Assembly (NCBI GenBank): GCA_937906915.1
Contig: CALCUU010000266.1
Span: forward strand, 1-8,869
Reading direction: 5' to 3'
Length of the DNA stretch: 8,869 nucleotides
From: an uncultured Phascolarctobacterium sp.
Lineage (GTDB): Bacteria > Bacillota > Negativicutes > Acidaminococcales > Acidaminococcaceae
The notes beneath the pieces are model-generated. The model was not told where the DNA came from and ran no database searches. It worked only from the letters and a program-made list of their open reading frames with translations. Positions 1 to 3,965 of this stretch are shown piece by piece; position 1 is the stretch's first letter, and the number at the start of each line of letters is the position of its first letter. The translations under genes and the position numbers were made by a program.

Positions 1-50
1 GTGGCCGTACCGTAGGCGCTGGCGTTGTTTCCGAAGTAGAAGAAGCTTAA
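1..50 (+). CDS. tuf: Elongation factor Tu, 3' end only
   Basis: Only the last 15 codons and the TAA stop (48-50) are present, read in the frame starting at base 3. They encode GRTVGAGVVSEVEEA, which matches the C-terminal strand of EF-Tu domain 3, normally ending in a GGRTVGAGVV-type motif. EF-Tu is the cytosolic GTPase that delivers aminoacyl-tRNA to the ribosome. A terminator follows 34 bases after the stop, so this gene ends the upstream transcription unit (in Bacillota usually rpsL-rpsG-fusA-tuf). The identification rests on a short but very conserved tail. The gene could be one of two tuf copies, which cannot be judged here. Confidence 0.88.
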   Translation, partial: GRTVGAGVVSEVEEA

Positions 51-84
51 TTTTAAGCTAAAAGTTTTATCCCAAATCATTAGT

Positions 85-120
85 CAAGACCGGTCCTGAG
101 ACCGGTCTTGCTTGTTGTTT
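85..120 (+). terminator. Intrinsic terminator after tuf
   Basis: A perfect 10-bp stem, CAAGACCGGT (85-94) with ACCGGTCTTG (101-110), encloses a six-base loop CCTGAG. The downstream tract CTTGTTGTTT is T-rich but interrupted. It lies between the tuf stop and the promoter of the next operon, so it probably separates the two transcription units. The imperfect U-tract suggests some read-through into rpmG. Confidence 0.8.
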
Positions 121-148
121 AAAAATATGGAAATAATTAGTATTTTTG

Positions 149-177
149 TTGACATAAGAAGTTAACTGTGATACTCT
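149..177 (+). promoter_or_regulatory. Sigma-A-type promoter of the rpmG-secE-nusG-rpl operon
   Basis: A consensus -35 box TTGACA (149-154) is followed after 17 bases by TACTCT (172-177), a weak -10 hexamer that is preceded by TG at 169-170 (TGn extension). An alternative -10, GATACT (170-175), matches the consensus better but leaves only 15 bases of spacer. Transcription would start at about 183-185, giving a 5' leader of about 50 bases before rpmG. No other good promoter was seen before rpoB, so this one probably drives all seven genes through rplL. The exact -10 is uncertain. Confidence 0.65.
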
Positions 178-234
178 ATATTAGCGACAATTTGTGATTG
201 GTCTATTTTATAAGCGTAAGCGAGGTGTAACGAG

Positions 235-384
235 ATGCGTACTTTGATTACTTTGGCATGCACTGAATGCAAACAAAGAAACTATCAAACCAACAAAAAC
301 AAAAAGAACGATCCCGATCGTATCGAAATCAATAAATACTGCAAATTCTGCAAAAAACACACTCCGCATAAAGAAACCAAATAA
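235..384 (+). CDS. rpmG: 50S ribosomal protein L33, zinc-binding form
   Basis: This is a 49-residue protein of the usual L33 length. It opens MRTLITLACTECKQRNYQT and ends KKHTPHKETK. Two CxxC pairs (Cys9/Cys12 and Cys36/Cys39) form the zinc ribbon, so this is the cysteine-containing (C+) paralogue rather than the zinc-free one that many Bacillota carry elsewhere. L33 binds 23S rRNA near the ribosomal E site. The ATG has AGGTG (223-227) seven bases upstream. It is the first gene after the promoter, and secE starts 49 bases after its stop, the standard rpmG-secE-nusG order. Zinc-dependent replacement of C+ L33 by C- paralogues is known in B. subtilis, but no Zur box could be identified here. 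Confidence 0.95.
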   Translation: MRTLITLACTECKQRNYQTNKNKKNDPDRIEINKYCKFCKKHTPHKETK

Positions 385-433
385 TTTAACTGTAGTGTGA
401 CTGATTAGGTAGTAGAAGCAAGGATGTGAAGAA

Positions 434-652
434 ATGGCCGTTCCGGAAAATACTGGAGCTGAACAAAGCGGTAACAGTGTTATTCGCTTTCTGAATGAAA
501 CAAAAAGCGAATTAAAAAAGGTAACCTGGCCTACCAAGCAAGAGCTCATTGCTCATACCGTGGTGGTACTTATTGCAGTAGTATTCAGTTCTGCACTGAT
601 TTGGATTATTGATTTCATTATTAGTGCATTGTTCCGTTTGATATTGCAATAA
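434..652 (+). CDS. secE: Preprotein translocase subunit SecE
   Basis: A 72-residue protein with one membrane span, the short form usual in Gram-positive bacteria (E. coli SecE is longer with three spans). Residues 1-17 are a polar cytosolic tail. Residues 18-40 hold the amphipathic helix and the conserved signature FLNETKSELKKVTWPTKQEL. A hydrophobic span runs from about residue 42 to 66. SecE clamps the two halves of SecY in the SecYEG channel that exports unfolded preproteins. The ATG is preceded by AAGGA (420-424), nine bases away. It sits between rpmG and nusG, an arrangement conserved across most bacteria. Nothing is missing or unusual in the protein. Confidence 0.95.
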   Translation: MAVPENTGAEQSGNSVIRFLNETKSELKKVTWPTKQELIAHTVVVLIAVVFSSALIWIIDFIISALFRLILQ

Positions 653-668
653 TTTGTGGTGAGTATGT

Positions 669-704
669 AAGGAGGGAAGGGGAAGCGGTTGCTTTCCAAT
701 TATA
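669..704 (+). promoter_or_regulatory. nusG ribosome binding site with hairpin in the spacer
   Basis: The only strong Shine-Dalgarno sequence before nusG is AAGGAGGG (669-676), 28 bases from the ATG at 705, too far for normal initiation. The gap contains a stem GGGAAGC (680-686) with GCTTTCC (691-697), seven pairs including one G-U, closed by a GGTT tetraloop. If folded, the unpaired bases left are 677-679 and 698-704, so the effective spacing becomes about 10 bases. No in-frame ATG, GTG or TTG lies closer to the Shine-Dalgarno. The folding is inferred from the sequence. Structured spacers of this kind are known from other systems such as phage T4 gene 38. Confidence 0.55.
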
Positions 705-1244
705 ATGGAAGAAAAGCAAGAAAAACGTTGGTATGTAATCCATACCTATTCTGGCTATGAAAATAAAGTAAGCGCAAACCTGGAACGTAAGGTTCATTCC
801 TTGGGTATGGAAAATGAAATTTTCCGTATTGTAATACCTATGGAAAATGAGGTTGAAATTAAGGATGGCAAAAAGCGTAGCGTGCAACGCAAAGTTTTCC
901 CGGGCTATGTACTGGTGGAAATGATTGTAAATGACCGCAGCTGGTATGCTGTTCGTAATACTCCCGGTGTTACCGGCTTTGTTGGTTCCGGAAGTAAACC
1001 GATTCCTTTGACAGATGATGAAGTGCGTCAAATCATGCGCTCCATGGGTGTTGAAGAGAGTCGTCCTAAAATTGATTTTCAATTGCATCAGCTGGTTCGT
1101 CTCAAAGCAGGTCCCTTTGCTGATTGTCTCGGCAAGGTATCCGAAATTAACGAGGAACGCGGTAAACTGAAAGTACTCGTTGATATGTTTGGTCGCGAAA
1201 CTCCTGTTGAAATTGATTTTACACAAGTTGAAGAAGCTGAATAA
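705..1244 (+). CDS. nusG: Transcription elongation and termination factor NusG
   Basis: A 179-residue protein of normal length. The NGN domain covers about residues 8-115, with RWYVIHTYSGYENKV at the start and the family signature VFPGYVLVEM at 64-73, followed by NTPGVTGFVG (85-94). A KOW domain fills about 125-175 (QLVRLKAGPFADCLGKV). The NGN domain contacts the RNA polymerase clamp and beta lobe. The KOW domain contacts partners such as S10 or Rho. In Bacillota, NusG is also known to stimulate sequence-specific pausing, which can matter for leader attenuators like those downstream. The ATG at 705 is the only reasonable start (upstream in-frame codons hold no start), and it depends on the unusual hairpin spacer. 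Codon use is less biased than in the ribosomal protein genes that follow. Confidence 0.96.
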   Translation: MEEKQEKRWYVIHTYSGYENKVSANLERKVHSLGMENEIFRIVIPMENEVEIKDGKKRSVQRKVFPGYVLVEMIVNDRSWYAVRNTPGVTGFVGSGSKPIPLTDDEVRQIMRSMGVEESRPKIDFQLHQLVRLKAGPFADCLGKVSEINEERGKLKVLVDMFGRETPVEIDFTQVEEAE

Positions 1245-1260
1245 GAAGGAGGTGTAATGA

Positions 1261-1686
1261 ATGCCGAAAAAAGTCGTTAAGATGGTAAAATTGCAAGTAC
1301 CGGCTGGTAAAGCTACTCCGGCTCCTCCTGTAGGTCCTGCACTCGGTCAAGCTGGTGTTAACATCATGGGCTTCGTTAAAGAATTTAACGAACGTACTGC
1401 TAAACAAGCAGGTTTGATTATCCCTGTAGAAATCACCGTATTCGAAGACCGTTCCTTTACTTTCATTTGCAAAACCCCGCCTGCTGCTGTTCTCTTGAAA
1501 AAAGCTGCTGGTCTGGAAAAAGCATCTGGTGTACCTAACAGACAAAAAGTTGCTAAACTCGGTCGCGACAAAGTTCGTGAAATCGCAGAAAGCAAAATGA
1601 CTGACCTGAACGCTGCAAGTGTAGAAGCTGCTATGAGAATGGTAGAAGGTACTGCACGTAGCATGGGTATCGTTATCGAAGACTAA
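1261..1686 (+). CDS. rplK: 50S ribosomal protein L11
   Basis: A 141-residue protein of exactly the usual L11 length. The N-terminal domain (about 1-72) contains KLQVPAGKATPAPPVGPALGQ, with the conserved prolines that bind thiostrepton-class antibiotics at the rRNA interface. The C-terminal rRNA-binding domain (about 76-141) contains KAAGLEKASGVPN and ends in MRMVEGTARSMGI. L11 binds helices 43/44 of 23S rRNA in the GTPase-associated centre and is needed for stringent-response sensing by Rel. AAGGAGGTG (1246-1254) is six bases before the chosen ATG. Another ATG at 1257 is in a different frame, reads only seven codons, and is too close to the Shine-Dalgarno. The gene begins 16 bases after nusG. 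Confidence 0.97.
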   Translation: MPKKVVKMVKLQVPAGKATPAPPVGPALGQAGVNIMGFVKEFNERTAKQAGLIIPVEITVFEDRSFTFICKTPPAAVLLKKAAGLEKASGVPNRQKVAKLGRDKVREIAESKMTDLNAASVEAAMRMVEGTARSMGIVIED

Positions 1687-1708
1687 TTTACAATTAGCGT
1701 TTAATTTT

Positions 1709-1736
1709 GTGGGAGGCCAAAAACCGTTTGTACCAC
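1709..1736 (+). promoter_or_regulatory. Candidate ribosomal protein L1 binding site before rplA
   Basis: The rplK-rplA gap contains GTGG (1709-1712), GA, GG (1715-1716), a short loop, CC (1724-1725), then GTTTGTA and CCAC (1733-1736). Folded, this is a four-pair outer helix, an asymmetric internal loop and a short inner helix. From memory, the L1 site in 23S rRNA has the same plan (GTGG, GA, inner helix, a six-base A-rich strand, CCAC). The CCAC strand ends just before the rplA Shine-Dalgarno AGGAGG (1738-1743). L1 bound here could therefore block rplA translation, as L1 does at leaders in other bacteria. The similarity is visual and the inner helix is short. Confidence 0.42.
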
Positions 1737-1754
1737 TAGGAGGAAATCACAATA

Positions 1755-2447
1755 ATGGGTAAAAAATACGTAGAAGCTTTGAAACTTATCGAAGCTAACA
1801 AACTCTATGCTCCGAAAGAAGCAGTAGAATTGGTTAAAAAAACCGCAACCGCTAAATTTGACAGCACTGTAGAAGTTGCTTTCCGTTTGGGCGTTAACCC
1901 CAAATATCCTGACCAACAAGTTCGTGGCGCTATGGTACTGCCTCATGGCACTGGTAAAACCAAAACCGTTATGGTTTTCGCTAAAGGCCCCAAAGTTGCT
2001 GAAGCTGAAGCTGCAGGCGCAGATTTCGTTGGCGGTGAAGAATACGTAGCTAAAATTCAAGGTGGCTGGATGGACTTTGACGTTTGCATCGCTACTCCCG
2101 ACATGATGGGTTTAGTTGGCCGTCTTGGTAAAATCCTCGGTCCCCGCGGCTTGATGCCGAACCCGAAGGTTGGCACCGTTACCATGGACGTAACCCGTGC
2201 TGTTACCGAATCCAAAGCTGGCAAAATCGAATATCGTACCGATAAAGCTGGCAACGTACAAGCTCCGATTGGTAAAGTTTCCTTTACTGACGAGCAACTT
2301 TTGGAAAACTACATTGCATTGGCTGAAACCTTGGTTAAAGTTAAACCGTCCGGTGCTAAAGGTCAATACATGAAAACCATCACCATGTCCACCACCATGG
2401 GCCCTGGCGTTCCGGTTGACGTATTGAAAGCAACCAGCGACAAATAA
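1755..2447 (+). CDS. rplA: 50S ribosomal protein L1
   Basis: A 230-residue protein of typical L1 length. Domain I is formed by about residues 1-68 and 160-230, and domain II by about 69-159. The L1 signature GRLGKILGPRGLMPNP is at 122-137, and the GKIEYRTDKAG segment near 156-166 marks the return to domain I. L1 forms the mobile stalk beside the E site and helps release deacylated tRNA. It is also a classic translational repressor of its own operon by binding mRNA that mimics its rRNA site, and a candidate site lies directly upstream. The start ATG has AGGAGG (1738-1743) 11 bases away. Codon choice is strongly biased toward a small set, as expected for very high expression. Confidence 0.97.
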   Translation: MGKKYVEALKLIEANKLYAPKEAVELVKKTATAKFDSTVEVAFRLGVNPKYPDQQVRGAMVLPHGTGKTKTVMVFAKGPKVAEAEAAGADFVGGEEYVAKIQGGWMDFDVCIATPDMMGLVGRLGKILGPRGLMPNPKVGTVTMDVTRAVTESKAGKIEYRTDKAGNVQAPIGKVSFTDEQLLENYIALAETLVKVKPSGAKGQYMKTITMSTTMGPGVPVDVLKATSDK

Positions 2448-2490
2448 TTATCGCAATTCGTAGTTTCTAAATTTTACTAAATCAGAAGAT

Positions 2491-2578
2491 TATCGGGCCA
2501 TAGACAGCAGGTGCCCCAAAGCGTAAGTATAGTTGTAGTACGCCTGCCGAGGCTGGAGCGTGAAGATATAGACCTTCC
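2491..2578 (+). promoter_or_regulatory. L10 ribosomal protein leader RNA (autoregulatory element of rplJL)
   Basis: The 200-base gap between rplA and rplJ holds the recognisable L10 leader core: CCATAGACAGCAGGTGC (2498-2514) and GCCTGCCGAGG (2542-2552). An outer helix pairs GCAG (2507-2510) with CTGC (2544-2547). An inner helix pairs GCGTA (2521-2525) with TACGC (2539-2543), leaving a one-sided bulge at 2511-2520 as expected for this element. In B. subtilis, the L10(L12)4 complex binds this leader and promotes termination upstream of rplJ. Here GCCGAGG (2546-2552) can also pair with CCTCCGGC (2581-2588) with one bulged base. That would break both the outer helix and the downstream terminator, so it is a plausible antiterminator. 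Pairings are hand-derived. Confidence 0.85.
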
Positions 2579-2608
2579 GACCTCCGGCTACGGCCGAGAG
2601 GTCTTTTT
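2579..2608 (+). terminator. Leader attenuator terminator before rplJ
   Basis: GACCTC-CGGC (2579-2588) pairs with GCCG (2593-2596) and GAGGTC (2598-2603), giving ten pairs with one bulged A at 2597. The loop is TACG closed by C-G, a UNCG-class stable tetraloop, and T5 follows (2604-2608). It lies 39 bases before the rplJ ATG and directly after the L10 leader. It is therefore read as the conditional terminator of that leader rather than an end of the operon. The alternative pairing of its 5' arm with 2546-2552 supports this. Confidence 0.82.
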
Positions 2609-2647
2609 GATTTAATAAAGAACATCAAAAAAAGGAGGTGCAATTTA

Positions 2648-3175
2648 ATGGCAGTTATTAGACCTGAAAAAGTAGCTAAAATTGCAGAATTGAAAGAACT
2701 TCTTACTTCTTCCAAATGCACTGTTTTGGTTGACTTCTGTGGTTTGACTGTTGCTCAGGACACCGAACTCCGCCGCAAAATGCGCGAAGCTGGCGTACAC
2801 TACAATGTAGTTAAAAACACTCTGCTCCGCATTGCAGCTCAAGAAGCTGGCATTGAAGGTTTGGAACCGGTTCTGGAACACAACACCGCTATCGCTGTTT
2901 CTCCGGAAGATCCTGTTGCAGTTGCAAAAGTTGTTTGCGATTTCGCAAAAACCAATGACAAACTGAAAGTTAAAGTTGGTATTCTCGATGGCAAAGTTAT
3001 CAGCGCTGAAGAAGTTAAAGCTGTTGCTTCCTTGCCGCCGAAAGAAGTTCTTATTGCAAAAGTGCTTGGCAGCATGAATGCTCCCATCACCGGTTTTGTC
3101 AATGTACTTCAAGGTACCATCCGCAACGTTGTATATGCGCTGGACGCAGTACGCAAAGCAAAAGAATCCGCATAA
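2648..3175 (+). CDS. rplJ: 50S ribosomal protein L10
   Basis: A 175-residue protein, within the family's usual length. The N-terminal rRNA-binding domain begins MAVIRPEKVAKIAELKELL and contains LRRKMREAGVHYNVVKNTLL (41-60), a hallmark of L10. The C-terminal part (about 135-175) holds the long helix that carries the L12 dimers. L10 anchors the L7/L12 stalk to helix 42 of 23S rRNA beside L11 and so supports GTPase factor recruitment. AAAGGAGGTG (2631-2640) is seven bases before the ATG. Expression is probably controlled by the L10(L12)4 complex acting on the leader directly upstream. Confidence 0.97.
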   Translation: MAVIRPEKVAKIAELKELLTSSKCTVLVDFCGLTVAQDTELRRKMREAGVHYNVVKNTLLRIAAQEAGIEGLEPVLEHNTAIAVSPEDPVAVAKVVCDFAKTNDKLKVKVGILDGKVISAEEVKAVASLPPKEVLIAKVLGSMNAPITGFVNVLQGTIRNVVYALDAVRKAKESA

Positions 3176-3188
3176 TTTGTGGAATGAA

Positions 3189-3203
3189 GCTGCATAAGGC
3201 AGC
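3189..3203 (+). other. Small hairpin in the rplJ-rplL gap
   Basis: GCTGC (3189-3193) pairs with GCAGC (3199-3203) around an ATAAG loop. It lies 13 bases after the rplJ stop, and an A/T-rich stretch follows before the rplL Shine-Dalgarno. There is no T-tract directly after it, so it is not a terminator. It could mark an mRNA processing or 3'-end protection site that helps make more L12 than L10, but this is only inferred. A five-pair hairpin can also arise by chance. Confidence 0.35.
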
Positions 3204-3252
3204 CTAAATAAAAATAAAATTTTAAATAACTTACTTATTGGAGGTAAATATA

Positions 3253-3621
3253 ATGAATAAAGAACAAATCATCGAAGCTATTGAATCTATGACCGTACTC
3301 GAACTCTCTGAACTCGTAAAAGCATTGGAAGAAAAATTCGGCGTATCCGCTGCTGCTCCGGTAGCTGTTGCTGCTGCTCCGGTAGCTGAAGCTGCTGCTG
3401 CTGCTGAACAAACCGAATTCGACGTAATCCTCGCTTCCGCTGGCTCTTCCAAAATCAACGTTATCAAAGTTGTTCGCGAAGTAACCGGCTTGGGCTTGAA
3501 AGAAGCTAAAGAACTCGTTGATGGCGCTCCGAAAGCTATCAAAGAAAAAGTTTCCAAAGCTGACGCTGACGCTCTGAAAGAAAAACTCGAAGCTGCTGGC
3601 GCAACCATCGAAGTTAAATAA
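3253..3621 (+). CDS. rplL: 50S ribosomal protein L7/L12
   Basis: A 122-residue protein. Residues 1-30 are the dimerisation domain that binds L10 (MNKEQIIEAIESMTVLELSE). Residues 31-52 are a flexible Ala/Pro/Val hinge. Residues 54-122 are the globular factor-binding domain, with KINVIKVVREVTGLGLKEAK and the closing GATIEVK. L12 is the multi-copy stalk protein that recruits EF-Tu, EF-G, IF2 and RF3 to the ribosome. The ATG at 3253 is chosen because GGAGGT (3240-3245) is seven bases upstream. An in-frame TTG at 3238 overlaps that Shine-Dalgarno and would add five unconserved residues. The hinge contains an exact DNA repeat, listed separately. A strong terminator follows the gene. Confidence 0.97.
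   Translation: MNKEQIIEAIESMTVLELSELVKALEEKFGVSAAAPVAVAAAPVAEAAAAAEQTEFDVILASAGSSKINVIKVVREVTGLGLKEAKELVDGAPKAIKEKVSKADADALKEKLEAAGATIEVK
3349..3388 (+). repeat. Tandem 21-base repeat in the L12 hinge
   Basis: Bases 3349-3367 and 3370-3388 are identical over 19 bases (starting GCTGCTGCTCCGG) with a 21-base period. They encode AAAPVAV and AAAPVAE, residues 33-46 of L12. The exact DNA identity, not just protein similarity, suggests recent slippage or duplication in the hinge, or strong codon constraint. The hinge tolerates length change in this family. Confidence 0.8.
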
Positions 3622-3626
3622 TTTCT

Positions 3627-3642
3627 CGCTACGGTAGTAGCG
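3627..3642 (+). other. Hairpin in the rplL 3' untranslated region
   Basis: CGCTAC (3627-3632) pairs perfectly with GTAGCG (3637-3642) around a GGTA loop, three bases after the rplL stop. No T-tract follows, and the true terminator is about 30 bases further on. A possible role is to protect the rplL mRNA 3' end or slow RNase entry. This is inferred from position only. Confidence 0.35.
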
Positions 3643-3670
3643 TAATAGCTTGAGGTTATTCTGAAAGCTG

Positions 3671-3706
3671 ACCCCGATGCACTTAGTGTGTCGGGGTTTT
3701 ATTTTT
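3671..3706 (+). terminator. Strong intrinsic terminator ending the rpmG-rplL operon
   Basis: ACCCCGA (3671-3677) pairs with TCGGGGT (3691-3697). The stem continues inward with two wobble pairs and CAC/GTG (3680-3682 with 3686-3688), giving about 12 pairs and a TTA loop. The tract TTTTATTTTT (3697-3706) follows at once. It sits 49 bases after the rplL stop and just before a new promoter, so it should separate ribosomal protein transcription from rpoBC. Stem strength and U-tract are both good. Confidence 0.9.
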
Positions 3707-3719
3707 CTGAAAAATTTTC

Positions 3720-3748
3720 TTGACACATATCTATTGGTATGCTAAAAT
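3720..3748 (+). promoter_or_regulatory. Near-consensus sigma-A promoter for rpoB-rpoC
   Basis: TTGACA (3720-3725), a spacer of exactly 17 bases, then TAAAAT (3743-3748), preceded by TGC at 3740-3742 (extended -10). Eleven of twelve hexamer bases match the consensus. The expected start is near 3755, leaving about 210 bases of leader before rpoB. Together with the terminator just upstream, it makes rpoBC a largely independent transcription unit. Confidence 0.88.
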
Positions 3749-3754
3749 ACTATA

Positions 3755-3869
3755 CTACATCAACAAATTTTATTTAAAGGTGTTTTTTGACAACAAATAC
3801 GTTGGGTCAGTGGTTGAACGGCGTATCTTGCTTATAATGAAGGTGAAGCACACTCATCGAAGACAACAG
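3755..3869 (+). promoter_or_regulatory. 5' leader of rpoB mRNA, candidate attenuation element
   Basis: This is the transcribed stretch between the rpoB promoter and the leader terminator. Candidate pairings are ATCTT (3825-3829) with AAGGT (3840-3844), and, mutually exclusive with it, ATCTTG (3825-3830) with CAAGGT (3871-3876), which is the 5' arm of the terminator. The second pairing could act as an antiterminator. Two 16-codon ORFs also fit here and are listed separately. I recall that comparative surveys have proposed conserved RNA structure upstream of rpoB in Firmicutes, but I cannot confirm that this sequence belongs to such a family. Pairings are short and hand-found. Confidence 0.4.
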
Positions 3870-3887
3870 ACAAGGTCCTTGTGGTAA
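3787..3887 (+). other. Two short candidate leader ORFs with a TAATG junction
   Basis: ORF 1 starts at TTG 3787 with AAAGGTG (3776-3782) four bases upstream, reads MTTNTLGQWLNGVSCL, and stops at TAA 3835-3837. ORF 2 starts at ATG 3837-3839, sharing one base with that stop (TAATG), reads MKVKHTHRRQQTRSLW, and stops at TAA 3885-3887 inside the loop and 3' arm of the leader terminator. A ribosome finishing ORF 2 would cover the terminator stem, so translation could in principle allow read-through to rpoB. ORF 2 has no Shine-Dalgarno of its own and would depend on coupling. ORFs of 16 codons are common by chance, so the call is weak. Confidence 0.22.
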
Positions 3888-3903
3888 GAACCTTGTTTTT
3901 TTT
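3870..3903 (+). terminator. Intrinsic terminator inside the rpoB leader
   Basis: ACAAGGT (3870-3876) pairs with ACCTTGT (3890-3896). After one C-A mismatch the stem continues CTT (3878-3880) with AAG (3886-3888), with a GTGGT loop. An unbroken T8 (3896-3903) follows. It is downstream of the rpoB promoter and 62 bases before the rpoB ATG, with no gene between. It is therefore read as an attenuator that some transcripts must pass for rpoBC to be expressed. Stem stability is moderate (7 + 3 pairs) and the U-tract is excellent. Confidence 0.78.
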
Positions 3904-3965
3904 GCCTGCGATTTGCTGTGCTGGTTTTTGCGTGCCTGTAGAAAAATGAAGGGGTGAGTAATTAC

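Noticed and set aside
1257..1280. Seven-codon ORF starting at ATG 1257 overlapping the rplK start
   Set aside because: It is only two bases from the Shine-Dalgarno, out of frame with L11, and ends after seven codons.
2424..2451. Possible promoter for rplJ at the end of rplA (TTGAAA, 16 bases, AATTAT)
   Set aside because: The -10 matches only four of six bases and the -35 lies inside coding sequence. A/T-rich sequence gives such matches often, and the L10 leader works equally well with upstream transcription.
3238..3252. TTG at 3238 as the rplL start
   Set aside because: It overlaps the Shine-Dalgarno GGAGGT. ATG 3253 has ideal spacing and gives the standard L12 N-terminus.
3833..3838. Perfect TATAAT hexamer in the rpoB leader as a second promoter
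   Set aside because: No acceptable -35 exists at 16-18 bases (GTGGTT at 17 matches two of six) and there is no TGn extension. TTGACA at 3787 is 40 bases away. A weak secondary start is not excluded.
3801..3870. tRNA-like stretch in the rpoB leader (a D-arm-like segment GGTCAGTGGTTGAAC, then an anticodon-arm-like segment)
   Set aside because: No cloverleaf closes: the D-stem has a mismatch, the best anticodon stem leaves a ten-base loop, there is no T-arm with a GTTCGA-type loop, and no acceptor stem pairs.
3954..3965. GTG at 3954 as the rpoB start
   Set aside because: It lies inside the Shine-Dalgarno AAGGGGTGA that is correctly spaced for ATG 3966, and the added SNY residues before MFKPV are not part of the conserved beta N-terminus as I know it.
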